Both the position numbers and the translations under genes were made by a program. This document shows positions 38,581-50,300 of a DNA stretch of 64,000 nt, one piece after another (the stretch's first letter is position 1; every line of letters starts with the position of its first letter). Below the pieces are notes generated by a model, which made no database searches, was not told where the DNA came from, and saw only the letters and a list, made by a program, of their open reading frames with translations. This DNA is from Flavobacteriaceae bacterium. Its GTDB lineage: Bacteria; Bacteroidota; Bacteroidia; Flavobacteriales; Flavobacteriaceae. The stretch lies in contig CP031964.1 of NCBI GenBank assembly GCA_003443635.1, positions 2,140,321-2,204,320 on the forward strand. The letters run 5' to 3'.

Positions 38581-38632
38581 GTATTATGCTCCCAAATCGT
38601 AATACAAAAAATTAGTCCCAAATCTAATTTTT
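38581..38632 (+). other. Twin hairpins with identical loops in the first adhesin leader
   Basis: Hairpin A: GTATTATG (38581-38588) with CGTAATAC (38598-38605), loop CTCCCAAAT. Hairpin B: AAAAATTAG (38607-38615) with CTAATTTTT (38624-38632), loop TCCCAAAT. The stems differ in sequence while the loop is repeated. They lie 144-195 nt before the ATG at 38776. The rest of the 346-bp gap 38430-38775 holds the ppk1 promoter and AT-rich sequence with no gene. Confidence 0.5.
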
Positions 38633-38775
38633 GACTTTATGAGAACTAAACCTACATTAATAGCTAGTAAGCTAGATAGTTCGTCTTTCAAAATACTGTA
38701 TGACGTTACTAAAGCGTTGCCATACCTTTTTGTTTGTTTAGATTTTATAATAGATCAAAACAAACAAAAGGGCTT

Positions 38776-41700
38776 ATGAAAAAAACTACTCAATTTACAT
38801 TAATATCAAAATTATCATTTATTTTTTTAGTACTGTTTGTTGCATTTGGGTATGCTCAAGTACAAAGAAATTTTGTCCCAAGGTTTAATCAAGATTTAAG
38901 AGGTGATGTTACTATTATAGCTAATAATATGATCTCTAGAACACCTACATCCAACTACAATGGTACTGATGATAATCATGACTTCTCTGACAATGTTTAT
39001 GTAGATATTGATGGAGATAATTCGACTTTTAATTCTAGTAGTGCAAATTTTTCTAATCCAGAGCCTAGTCTTTCTTGTGTAACTATAAGAAAAGCATATT
39101 TATACTGGGCAGCTGCAGATAAAGAACAAGATAACGGCGATGATAACCAACCAGCTTGGAATTTTAATGATGTTAAATTAATGCTTCCTGGAGAAACAAA
39201 TTATACTACGTTAACTGCTGATGATGTTATTTATAGAGCTCGAGATGTACATTTTAGTAATGACCCTTATGTTTGCGTTAAAGATATTACCGATGTTGTT
39301 ACTACATTAGCTGATCCTTATGGTAAATATCAAGTTGCTAATGTTGAAGGTAAAATAGGTGAATTATTTGAGCACGATACTAATGCGAATGTAGGTACTT
39401 CAGGAGGTTGGCAAATTGTATTTATTTATGAGAGTCCTGAGTTAAGAACAAAAAACGTAAGTATTTTTGATGGTTATGCTCACGTTACTAGACAAGATGG
39501 TCAAAATAATTTTGAAGTTAATTTTAGTGGTTTTCAAACACCGCCTTTAGGAGGAATAGAAGCCAAAGTCGTAATTGGGTCTTTAGAAGGAGATCGTGGT
39601 TTAACTGGAGATCGATTACAAATAAGAGATGTAGCTAATAATTTTGTAGATCTTAATACTGTACAAAGAACTACTGATAATTTTTTTAATAGTAAAATTA
39701 CTACTAATAACACTAATTTTTTAGATAGAAACCCTGCTAGTGAAAACACATTAGGTTTTGACGCTTCTGTTTCTACAATAGATAATACCGGAAATAGTAT
39801 TATAGACAATAATCAAACTTCTGCCACTATACGATTAACTTCAAATCAAGAGACTTATGGTTTATTTTTATTAGGGCTTTCTGTAGATGTTAGACAGCCA
39901 GATTTATATCCCATTAACCTATCTTCAAGTTTAGGAGGAGCCAATACCAATGCAAGTGATAATATTGATTTTACTTTTAATGTATTCAACACTGGTAATG
40001 ACGATGCAATAAATGTCGAAATTACAACAACGCTTCCCCCTCAATTAGAGTTTGTTTCTGCTACACTTCCTGCTGGGATAACTTATACTTATGATAACCT
40101 AACACAGTTACTTACATTTAGAGTCGAAGATGGATTAGTAGATGTTGGAGATCCTAATTTAGACGTAATTTTTCAAGTCGCAGTTAAAGAAGAATGTTAT
40201 TTTTTAGAAGAGAGCTGCGATTTAGATTTCGATATTCAAATGACTGCTACTTATATAGGTGTCGAAAACCCAGCTCCAAGGACAACTTTAAGTACAAGTG
40301 GTTTGGATACTTGTGAATTAGGGAGTGTGCTTCCTGTAGTTATAAATTTACCTCCTCCTGCCATTTGGGCAACTCCTGCTGGTGATTTAGATCGAACTAT
40401 AGAATGTGGAGATACTACTGGTTTAGAAATAGCACAAAATTTATTTCCAGAAACAGATAAGTGTGATTTTGATATAATTAAAACTTCAGGCGATTTTGTT
40501 CCTAATATAGGTTGTGGAACAACGGGAACTTATACAAATACTTGGACATTTACTGACGCTTGTGGAAGAACAATAGCAGACTATGTACAGGTAATCACAT
40601 TAGAAGATGTGACACCTCCAGTTTTTGATCTTACCCTTCCAGGTGAATCAACAATTGAATGCTCAGAAACACCGCAATTTACTGAAGCAACTGCAACAGA
40701 TGGATGTGATGTAGATTTTCAATTAACTTTTGAAGATGTTACTACAGATGGTGCTTGTATTGGAGAATATTCCATCACTAGAACTTGGACAGCGGTCGAT
40801 GCTTGTGGCAATACTGCTACAGCTAGTCAAACTATAAATGTACAAGACACTACGCCTCCTGTTATTGAGGAATTACCAGAAGAAACCACTATAGATTGTT
40901 TAGAAGTTCCAGAATTTGCTCAAGCTATTGTATCAGATTCTTGTTCTGATATTATTTTAACTTTTGAAGATGTTACAACTAACGGAGCTTGCCTAGGATC
41001 TTATTCAATTACTAGAACTTGGACTGCAATTGATGCTTGCGGCAATACGTCTACAGCTAATCAAACCATTAATGTTGAAGATGCTACTCCTCCAAATTTA
41101 AATGGGAGTTTAGAACCAGAAATAACAGTAGTTTGTGGTATTACTCCAGAGTTACCAGTTTTAGAATTTATTGACAATTGTTCCAGTGATATTGATGTGG
41201 TTTTTAATGAGGAAGAAGTAGTAATTAATTCTCAAAATACTGATATTGTTAGAACTTGGACTGTTACTGATGAATGTGGAAATGATAATACATTTACTCA
41301 AACTGTGCACATGATTACTGAAATATCAACAATATCTACAAACTTGGAGTTATGTATTATAGATGATCCTGTAGATTTAAATGAGCTAATTGGTATAGAT
41401 GATAATGGTAGTTGGGAAGGCAACGACTTAGATGTATTAAATGGTACTATAATAGATCCTTCAACTGTTGCTAATGGTGAATATACTTTTAGATATTCAG
41501 TAATTAATCCAATTAATAATCAATGTATTGAAAATACAGATATTATAATTACTATAAATGATAATTGTGTTGCAGAAACACCATGTATTAGTTCTTCTTT
41601 AGATGTAGATATTTCCAAATTAGTAACTCCAAATAATGATTTTAAAAATGAAACTTTTAATGTAGCTTATGTTATAAATCCAAGGTTAGAGAACATAGGC

Positions 41701-41916
41701 GTTTGTGATATTAAAGTTATTGTAAATATCTATAATCGCTGGGGAACCAGAGTGTTTTCATCTGATAATTATGCAAATGATTGGACAGGAGTTGTTGGAG
41801 GAAGAACAGGTGGAGAACAATTGCCAACTGGAACTTATTATTACGTAGTAGAATTAGAAAATAGTGGCTTAAAAAAGCCCATACAAGGATATATTCTTTT
41901 AGGAACTGAACAATAA
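38776..41916 (+). CDS. Type IX secreted cargo protein with gliding-motility-type (type B) C-terminal domain
   Basis: 1046 residues from the ATG at 38776, chosen because MKKTTQFTL begins a signal peptide; the frame also has an upstream TTG. Domains: signal peptide ending FGYAQ; a beta-rich N-terminal module (about 20-370) shared with the giant adhesin; a DUF11-like region (about 380-500); two to three HYR/Ig-like repeats (about 590-830) with the recurring TRTWTA and DACGNT motifs; a further Ig-like part; and a C-terminal sorting domain (about 950-1046) with NRWGTRVF and TGTYYYVVELEN. Such domains send proteins through type IX secretion for surface attachment. The next gene, its likely outer-membrane partner, starts 2 bp after the stop. 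Confidence 0.9.
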   Translation: MKKTTQFTLISKLSFIFLVLFVAFGYAQVQRNFVPRFNQDLRGDVTIIANNMISRTPTSNYNGTDDNHDFSDNVYVDIDGDNSTFNSSSANFSNPEPSLSCVTIRKAYLYWAAADKEQDNGDDNQPAWNFNDVKLMLPGETNYTTLTADDVIYRARDVHFSNDPYVCVKDITDVVTTLADPYGKYQVANVEGKIGELFEHDTNANVGTSGGWQIVFIYESPELRTKNVSIFDGYAHVTRQDGQNNFEVNFSGFQTPPLGGIEAKVVIGSLEGDRGLTGDRLQIRDVANNFVDLNTVQRTTDNFFNSKITTNNTNFLDRNPASENTLGFDASVSTIDNTGNSIIDNNQTSATIRLTSNQETYGLFLLGLSVDVRQPDLYPINLSSSLGGANTNASDNIDFTFNVFNTGNDDAINVEITTTLPPQLEFVSATLPAGITYTYDNLTQLLTFRVEDGLVDVGDPNLDVIFQVAVKEECYFLEESCDLDFDIQMTATYIGVENPAPRTTLSTSGLDTCELGSVLPVVINLPPPAIWATPAGDLDRTIECGDTTGLEIAQNLFPETDKCDFDIIKTSGDFVPNIGCGTTGTYTNTWTFTDACGRTIADYVQVITLEDVTPPVFDLTLPGESTIECSETPQFTEATATDGCDVDFQLTFEDVTTDGACIGEYSITRTWTAVDACGNTATASQTINVQDTTPPVIEELPEETTIDCLEVPEFAQAIVSDSCSDIILTFEDVTTNGACLGSYSITRTWTAIDACGNTSTANQTINVEDATPPNLNGSLEPEITVVCGITPELPVLEFIDNCSSDIDVVFNEEEVVINSQNTDIVRTWTVTDECGNDNTFTQTVHMITEISTISTNLELCIIDDPVDLNELIGIDDNGSWEGNDLDVLNGTIIDPSTVANGEYTFRYSVINPINNQCIENTDIIITINDNCVAETPCISSSLDVDISKLVTPNNDFKNETFNVAYVINPRLENIGVCDIKVIVNIYNRWGTRVFSSDNYANDWTGVVGGRTGGEQLPTGTYYYVVELENSGLKKPIQGYILLGTEQ

Positions 41917-41917
41917 A

Positions 41918-42841
41918 ATGATAAGATATAAAAAAAATACATTCTTTTTAATCACTTTCTGCTTATGCATAGGTTTTAGTTTTGCACAACAGTTACCTCA
42001 ATTTACACAATATATTTACAATACAGTATCTATAAACCCTGCATATGCAGGTACTAGAGAGAAATTTAATATTACCGTTTTAAATAGAAATCAATGGGTA
42101 GGTGTTGATGGTGCTCCAGTAACACAAACATTTTCGTCAGATACAAATCTTGAAGAATCAAATGTAGGTATTGGTTTATCTGTCATTAATGATCGATTGG
42201 GTTTTGAAAAAATAACCTATGCTTATGCGGATGTCTCTTATACTATAAATTTAAATGACGATTATAGGTTAACCTTTGGTTTAAAAGCTGGAGGAACAAG
42301 ATACGGTATCGATTCTGAATTGCTAACAGATCCAGATGCTATTGGTGATATTTTTTTAGATCGAACTTTTAATAGATGGGAGCCTAATTTTGGTGCTGGA
42401 ATTTATTATAGGTCTGATGATTGGTTTATAGCATTTTCATCTCCAAGAATAATAAACTATGCTGGCAATACTAATACTGATTTTTTAGGTATAGAACGTG
42501 TGAGTTATTATCTTAACGGTGGTTATTTATTAAACTTGCATTCTCGAGTAACATTTAGACCTACGTTTTTAGTAAAATATACCAATGGTGCTCCAGCTTC
42601 TGTAGATTTAACTGCAAATTTTTTAATTAATAAAAAACTATGGTTAGGAACATCATATCGTGTAGGAGAATCTTTTGGAGGTTTAGCAACATTTCAGGTA
42701 ACAAATAATTTAAAAGCTGGGTATTCTTATGAATATAATACTTCTAAAATACGACAATTCACGACTGGATCTCATGAAATATTTTTAATCTACGAATTCG
42801 AATTATTTAGGCCAAAATGTAATTGTGGAAATAAATTTTAA
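41918..42841 (+). CDS. PorP/SprF family type IX secretion outer membrane protein (partner of the 38776 cargo)
   Basis: 307 residues. Signal peptide ending FSFAQ, then the family start QLPQFTQYIYNTVSINPAYAG in part, and many amphipathic strands ending in a beta-barrel-like EIFLIYEFELF. SprF in Flavobacterium johnsoniae is needed to put SprB on the surface; family members usually sit directly after the cargo they serve. The 2-bp spacing to the cargo gene supports pairing. The final residues are Cys-rich (CNCG), which is unusual for the family. Confidence 0.92.
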   Translation: MIRYKKNTFFLITFCLCIGFSFAQQLPQFTQYIYNTVSINPAYAGTREKFNITVLNRNQWVGVDGAPVTQTFSSDTNLEESNVGIGLSVINDRLGFEKITYAYADVSYTINLNDDYRLTFGLKAGGTRYGIDSELLTDPDAIGDIFLDRTFNRWEPNFGAGIYYRSDDWFIAFSSPRIINYAGNTNTDFLGIERVSYYLNGGYLLNLHSRVTFRPTFLVKYTNGAPASVDLTANFLINKKLWLGTSYRVGESFGGLATFQVTNNLKAGYSYEYNTSKIRQFTTGSHEIFLIYEFELFRPKCNCGNKF

Positions 42842-42842
42842 A

Positions 42843-43328
42843 TTATTTCAAATCTCTAGGGAACAATTTTTTAATTGTCTTTCCAGTTTTTAAATCACCC
42901 CAACTAGTAATATCAAATTCTATACTCACAATACCACTTGTGGGTACATTTTCTATATATATATCTCCATAAGTATTTACAATATTAGTTAATGCATAAT
43001 TATGACCAAAGATTAATATATCATTATAAGAATCATCAATAGATTTAATAACATTTATAACACTAGTACCACTAAAATCATATAAACTATTATTAATAGT
43101 TAATGCTTTAGAATTAATATTTAATATTTTAAAAAAAATACGACTTGTTTGTAAGGTTCTTCTTGCTGGACTACAAGCAACATAATCTGGTGCAAAATCA
43201 ATTGCTTTTAATTCTTTACAAACTAATCTTGCATCGGTTATTCCTCGCTTTTTAAGAGGGCGTTCTATATCTTCTACATCGTATTTCCAAGACGATTTCG
43301 CGTGCCTAAAAATTGTAAGTGTTTTCAT
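42843..43328 (-). CDS. sixA: SixA-like histidine phosphatase
   Basis: 161 residues. The catalytic RHG-type motif is IFRHAKSSW near the N-terminus, with the phospho-accepting His at about residue 8, and a second conserved His in FGHNYALT. In E. coli SixA removes phosphate from histidine-containing phosphotransfer proteins; flavobacterial copies are poorly studied. It faces the PorP/SprF gene tail-to-tail across 1 bp, between the two adhesin operons. Confidence 0.88.
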   Translation of the reverse strand: MKTLTIFRHAKSSWKYDVEDIERPLKKRGITDARLVCKELKAIDFAPDYVACSPARRTLQTSRIFFKILNINSKALTINNSLYDFSGTSVINVIKSIDDSYNDILIFGHNYALTNIVNTYGDIYIENVPTSGIVSIEFDITSWGDLKTGKTIKKLFPRDLK

Positions 43329-43642
43329 AAATGATCGTTTAAATGTTTAATTTTATCGACAAAATGTTGTTTTTATCAGTTAAATAACTTACTTTGCGCT
43401 CTACTATTAACCAACAATACTTAAATTTAATGAACGGAAATTAAAATATCGTTATAAAGCCCCATATTTATTACTGTTAACCTCATAATCATACGTAGTC
43501 GTTGAACTACATTTTTTGTATGATGAAGTGTTTTTCATAATCTCTTTATCGAATTTATGAGTTACTTAACATTTTTATTTGATTACAAAATAGTATATAC
43601 GTTGATTTGTAGTGCTATTAATCGAATTTAAAATTTAAAAAA

Positions 43643-43698
43643 ACACAAAGTTTTAACATTGAGTTCTTCAATGTTACTCCCTCAAAACATTTTTGTGT
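43643..43698 (+). other. Nested inverted repeats in the leader of the giant-adhesin operon
   Basis: Inner pair AACATTGA (43655-43662) / TCAATGTT (43668-43675), perfect with a 5-nt loop; outer pair ACACAAA (43643-43649) / TTTGTGT (43692-43698). They lie 92-147 nt before the preferred start at 43790. The remaining 43329-43789 gap shows no gene; no consensus promoter element was found in it. Confidence 0.45.
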
Positions 43699-43789
43699 CA
43701 TATTAATTTAAACAATTAAAATGGTCATAAATATGGATTGCTATATCACGACAAATCAAAAATTTCACCTAGTTAATATTCATGATGTT

Positions 43790-44311
43790 ATGAAGAATAA
43801 ATCTATTATACCAGTTATACAGTTATTATTAATCATTGTATTTTCCTTATTATTTATTAATAAAGGATTTGCACAAGATGATGACGATAATGATATTCAA
43901 AGAGCTGAAATTATATTATTAACTGGAGAATCTGCAGATTCAAATAAAGGGGATGCAAGATTTCTTAGTTTAATATATGATTTGCACCCAACAATCTTTA
44001 TTAATAATAACACTATAAAAAATATTTCTGGAGTAAAACAACCGGTATGTTTAATCATAGATCCTTCATCTTTCAATTTCTTATCAAATAGAAATGATAA
44101 CTTCAGTAAAATAGAAGTTATTTCCATAAATATTAAAACCAAATCTGATTTAAATCAATCTTTAGATTTATCTAAAATTAATGGGTTTAATAAACTAAAA
44201 TACATATATGTCTCTAGCGCTATAGATATTAGTTCAAGAGATATTGAATCTTTTATTAAAAATTCAAATGATAGAGTTACGATTTATTGTAAAAAAATAA
44301 CTCAATCATAA
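43790..44311 (+). CDS. Small exported protein upstream of the giant adhesin
   Basis: 173 residues from the ATG at 43790, chosen because it begins a proper signal peptide (MKNKSIIPVIQ to KGFAQ, about 29); an in-frame ATG at 43721 would add 23 residues with no signal character. The mature part starts with an acidic DDDDND run and has no recognisable domain; a late strand KYIYVSS and final CKK are notable. It is 33 bp before the adhesin gene and on the same strand. In F. johnsoniae sprB is preceded by small genes sprC and sprD; similarity to those was not seen. Confidence 0.68.
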   Translation: MKNKSIIPVIQLLLIIVFSLLFINKGFAQDDDDNDIQRAEIILLTGESADSNKGDARFLSLIYDLHPTIFINNNTIKNISGVKQPVCLIIDPSSFNFLSNRNDNFSKIEVISINIKTKSDLNQSLDLSKINGFNKLKYIYVSSAIDISSRDIESFIKNSNDRVTIYCKKITQS

Positions 44312-44344
44312 AAGCATATTTAGTTAGAACTAAAGAAGAAACAA

Positions 44345-47300
44345 ATGAAACAACTATACGCTATTTTAATCAATACTAACAAAAACTTTGCTAAATTACT
44401 ATTAGCAATTTTACTTATAACTACAAGTTTTTATAGTTATAGTCAAGTAAGAGTTCCATTTACTCCTAGACAATCTAATGATCCTGCAAATTCAGGAAAA
44501 ACTATTTATAGTGTTAGAGGAGACTTTACTATGGCTGGAAATACCAATTTGCAATTGGTAGATCAAACTCAAACACAGAATGGTAATAACCAAATGCAAT
44601 ATGTAGATATTGATGGTGATAACTCTACTTTTAATTCATCATCTGCCTATATATCATTTTCAGAAGAGAATGGAGCAATTCAAGAATGTTCAAATATCAT
44701 ATATGCTGGATTATATTGGACCGGTAGATCTATCTTAGATTCTAACGATCCTTTTACTGTTACCAGAGATATACCAACTGGTAATACTATATTTCAACAA
44801 GTAACAGATCAATTGGTGATTAGAAATGGTGAAGGAGTTATTCCAAATACTGATTATACATTAGTTATTACTGATACAGGTGGTAACGATAGTGATATGA
44901 CATTTACGTTTACATCATCTGGAACTGGAGATACTATTGCATTTATCCATAGAAACAATGGAGGTGATCAATTATTAGATGTTTCTGTAAACGGAGGTGC
45001 ACCTGTACGTCTTTTAACAGAAGAAGATGGAGATGATGTTAGAGAGAGAAGTGCTGATTTAGATCCTCCTTATTTAATTTTCGATAACCTAGGAGCTAAT
45101 AGTGGTTTTAGAATTGAACTTGATGAATTAAGTAGAAATGACAATAATGGTAATGTAAATGATGATGATACTAATGCTACAATAAATGTTACTTATATTG
45201 ATAGTGTTCCAGAAGTAACCTCAGTGAGTAAAACTTTTGACAAGCGTAAAGTATCTATTAAGCATTCATCTGGAACTTATACAGAGGTTACAGCCAATGC
45301 TAATGATATATTTTTTCCTATAAATGCTGACGGTAGTATGTTTTCTGCTTATGCAGAAGTTACAGATATTGTAAGAGCTAACGGTATTGGCGAATATACT
45401 GTTGCTGACATTGCTTTAGTAGAAGGTAATGGAGGTAGTACTGGATTTTATGGTGGTTGGGGTATGGTTGTTGTTTATGAAAATAATGTGATGAATTTTA
45501 GAGACGTCACTGTTTTTGATGGTCATGCTTTTGTAATTGGTGGTAATGCTGAAAATATATTTCAAATTTCTGGGTTTAATGCTGTACAGAATGGCCCCGT
45601 AGGAGTAAAATTAGGTGTTATGGCTGGAGAGGGAGATAGTCCAATTTCTGGTGATACATTTAATATACAACGATTAAATAACAATAATGATTTTGTCACA
45701 TTAGATCGTGACGGTAATACATCTGGTCTTGGAGCTACTGGAGGTAACTTTTTCAATTCTTCAGTACAATCTGATCCAAGAGTTATGAACCCTGGAGGAA
45801 CAAGAAATCCTAATCTTACAAATAATACAGGGTTGGATATTGGTATATTTAATATTGATAACCCAAATAATTCTATTATAGATAATGGACAAACATCAAC
45901 ACAGTTTAGATATGGTTCTACACAAGATACCTATATTATATTTAATGTAACATTTTCAGTAGATGCTATAGTACCTTCACCTGAAGGTATAATAACTACC
46001 GATGGTGTTTCGGTTTCTGATGCTACTGTTGAACCAGGACAAAATTTAGCTTATAAATTTGATATAAGAAATAGAGGTGTTGAAGCAATAAATGATACTC
46101 GTATTGTTATTCCTGTACCTTATACAGCTACTTATGTTCCTAATAGTTTACAAGCAACAGGGTCTACAGAATTACCTTTAAATGGAAATTTACCAACTTT
46201 TGATCCTAATTTAGGAATGAATGGATCTATTGTTTGGGATTTAGGAACCTTACCTGTTCCCGCTAATATTGATACTATTTTAGCTAGTTTTACATTTAGT
46301 TTAAAAGCTACTGAAGAATGTTTCATTCTTTTAAATGATAACTGTAGTCCAGAAATTATAATCACTGGAGATTTATCTGGTATTGGTGCAATTTCTCAAA
46401 ATCCATTTACTATAGATTTAATTCAAGGTTTTGAGCAAGATGGCATATGTATTGGAAGACCAATACCTACACCTCTTATTACCCCTATTGTAAATATCGA
46501 TCCTTTTGTAGCTGCAAATTGTGGCACTGCTAATCCTTTAAATGAATTTGCTTTTTGTATTACTTTAGGAGATACTACAATTCCTTTTTCAGATATAGTT
46601 GATTTAACAGGAAATGACTTAAATCGCTATCCTGATGGGTTCCGTTTCTTTAATTTACCTAATGCAACTGAGAACCCTGCTGGATTAATTGAGTATACTC
46701 AAGCAACTGGATTTCCTGCAACAATTGGTGATATTACTTATTATGCTATTCCTGAAATAATGTTTGGTTTACCTGCAGATCCAAGTATTCCTATTTGTTT
46801 TTTCGATTTTACAATAACAATTTTACCTCCTTTAGAAGTTGATGCAATTGATGCTACTAATGTCTCTTGTTTTGGTGAAGCAGATGGATCTATATCCTTA
46901 ACTATAGGTGGAGGTTCTGGCGACTCTACAAATTTAGCATATGACTGGACTGGTCCTAATGGATTTACAGCCACAACCGAAAGTATTTCTAACCTAGAAC
47001 CAGGTACATATAATGTAACAATAACAGATACTTCTGGTATTGGTTGTACTACTACAGCTGAAGCAACAATCACTGAACCAATACAAGTAACTGTTGATGC
47101 TACAAGCACAAACGTATCTTGTTTCGGTGAAGCAGATGGAACAATAACTATATCTGGTCTTAGTGCTGGAGCAACTACTACAATCACACTTGATGGTGGT
47201 AATGGAGATGATCTTAGTGCACAAACTGTGTTCGGTCCTGGTACATATACTATAACAGCTTCTGCAGATGGTGGAAATACTGGAGATGTATGTACTGCAA

Positions 47301-50300
47301 TTGCTCAAGTAACAATCACTGAACCAATACAAGTAACTGTTGATGCTACAAGCACAAACGTATCTTGTTTCGGTGAAGCAGATGGAACAATAACTATATC
47401 TGGTCTTAGTGCTGGAGCAACTACTACAATCACACTTGATGGTGGTAATGGAGATGATCTTAGTGCACAAACTGTGTTCGGTCCTGGTACATATACTATA
47501 ACAGCTTCTGCAGATGGTGGAAATACTGGAGATGTATGTACTGCAATTGCTCAAGTAACAATCACTGAACCAATACAAGTAACTGTTGATGCTACAAGCA
47601 CAAACGTATCTTGTTTCGGTGAAGCAGATGGAACAATAACTATATCTGGTCTTAGTGCTGGAGCAACTACTACAATCACACTTGATGGTGGTAATGGAGA
47701 TGATCTTAGTGCACAAACTGTGTTCGGTCCTGGTACATATACTATAACAGCTTCTGCAGATGGTGGAAATACTGGAGATGTATGTACTGCAATTGCTCAA
47801 GTAACAATCACTGAACCAATACAAGTAACTGTTGATGCTACAAGCACAAACGTATCTTGTTTCGGTGAAGCAGATGGAACAATAACTATATCTGGTCTTA
47901 GTGCTGGAGCAACTACTACAATCACACTTGATGGTGGTAATGGAGATGATCTTAGTGCACAAACTGTGTTCGGTCCTGGTACATATACTATAACAGCTTC
48001 TGCAGATGGTGGAAATACTGGAGATGTATGTACTGCAATTGCTCAAGTAACAATCACTGAACCAATACAAGTAACTGTTGATGCTACAAGCACAAACGTA
48101 TCTTGTTTCGGTGAAGCAGATGGAACAATAACTATATCTGGTCTTAGTGCTGGAGCAACTACTACAATCACACTTGATGGTGGTAATGGAGATGATCTTA
48201 GTGCACAAACTGTGTTCGGTCCTGGTACATATACTATAACAGCTTCTGCAGATGGTGGAAATACTGGAGATGTATGTACTGCAATTGCTCAAGTAACAAT
48301 CACTGAACCAATACAAGTAACTGTTGATGCTACAAGCACAAACGTATCTTGTTTCGGTGAAGCAGATGGAACAATAACTATATCTGGTCTTAGTGCTGGA
48401 GCAACTACTACAATCACACTTGATGGTGGTAATGGAGATGATCTTAGTGCACAAACTGTGTTCGGTCCTGGTACATATACTATAACAGCTTCTGCAGATG
48501 GTGGAAATACTGGAGATGTATGTACTGCAATTGCTCAAGTAACAATCACTGAACCAATACAAGTAACTGTTGATGCTACAAGCACAAACGTATCTTGTTT
48601 CGGTGAAGCAGATGGAACAATAACTATATCTGGTCTTAGTGCTGGAGCAACTACTACAATCACACTTGATGGTGGTAATGGAGATGATCTTAGTGCACAA
48701 ACTGTGTTCGGTCCTGGTACATATACTATAACAGCTTCTGCAGATGGTGGAAATACTGGAGATGTATGTACTGCAATTGCTCAAGTAACAATCACTGAAC
48801 CAATACAAGTAACTGTTGATGCTACAAGCACAAACGTATCTTGTTTCGGTGAAGCAGATGGAACAATAACTATATCTGGTCTTAGTGCTGGAGCAACTAC
48901 TACAATCACACTTGATGGTGGTAATGGAGATGATCTTAGTGCACAAACTGTGTTCGGTCCTGGTACATATACTATAACAGCTTCTGCAGATGGTGGAAAT
49001 ACTGGAGATGTATGTACTGCAATTGCTCAAGTAACAATCACTGAACCAATACAAGTAACTGTTGATGCTACAAGCACAAACGTATCTTGTTTCGGTGAAG
49101 CAGATGGAACAATAACTATATCTGGTCTTAGTGCTGGAGCAACTACCACAATCACACTTGATGGTGGTAATGGAGATGATCTTAGTGCACAAACTGTGTT
49201 CGGTCCTGGTACATATACTATAACAGCTTCTGCAGATGGTGGAAATACTGGAGATGTATGTACTGCAATTGCTCAAGTAACAATCACTGAACCAATACAA
49301 GTAACTGTTGATGCTACAAGCACAAACGTATCTTGTTTCGGTGAAGCAGATGGAACAATAACTATATCTGGTCTTAGTGCTGGAGCAACTACTACAATCA
49401 CACTTGATGGTGGTAATGGAGATGATCTTAGTGCACAAACTGTGTTCGGTCCTGGTACATATACTATAACAGCTTCTGCAGATGGTGGAAATACTGGAGA
49501 TGTATGTACTGCAATTGCTCAAGTAACAATCACTGAACCAATACAAGTAACTGTTGATGCTACAAGCACAAACGTATCTTGTTTCGGTGAAGCAGATGGA
49601 ACAATAACTATATCTGGTCTTAGTGCTGGAGCAACTACTACAATCACACTTGATGGTGGTAATGGAGATGATCTTAGTGCACAAACTGTGTTCGGTCCTG
49701 GTACATATACTATAACAGCTTCTGCAGATGGTGGAAATACTGGAGATGTATGTACTGCAATTGCTCAAGTAACAATCACTGAACCAATACAAGTAACTGT
49801 TGATGCTACAAGCACAAACGTATCTTGTTTCGGTGAAGCAGATGGAACAATAACTATATCTGGTCTTAGTGCTGGAGCAACTACTACAATCACACTTGAT
49901 GGTGGTAATGGAGATGATCTTAGTGCACAAACTGTGTTCGGTCCTGGTACATATACTATAACAGCTTCTGCAGATGGTGGAAATACTGGAGATGTATGTA
50001 CTGCAATTGCTCAAGTAACAATCACTGAACCAATACAAGTAACTGTTGATGCTACAAGCACAAACGTATCTTGTTTCGGTGAAGCAGATGGAACAATAAC
50101 TATATCTGGTCTTAGTGCTGGAGCAACTACCACAATCACACTTGATGGTGGTAATGGAGATGATCTTAGTGCACAAACTGTGTTCGGTCCTGGTACATAT
50201 ACTATAACAGCTTCTGCAGATGGTGGAAATACTGGAGATGTATGTACTGCAATTGCTCAAGTAACAATCACTGAACCAATACAAGTAACTGTTGATGCTA

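Noticed and set aside
43721-43789. Upstream ATG for the small exported protein
   Set aside because: The extra 23 residues are polar and would bury the signal peptide; the ATG at 43790 gives a normal one.
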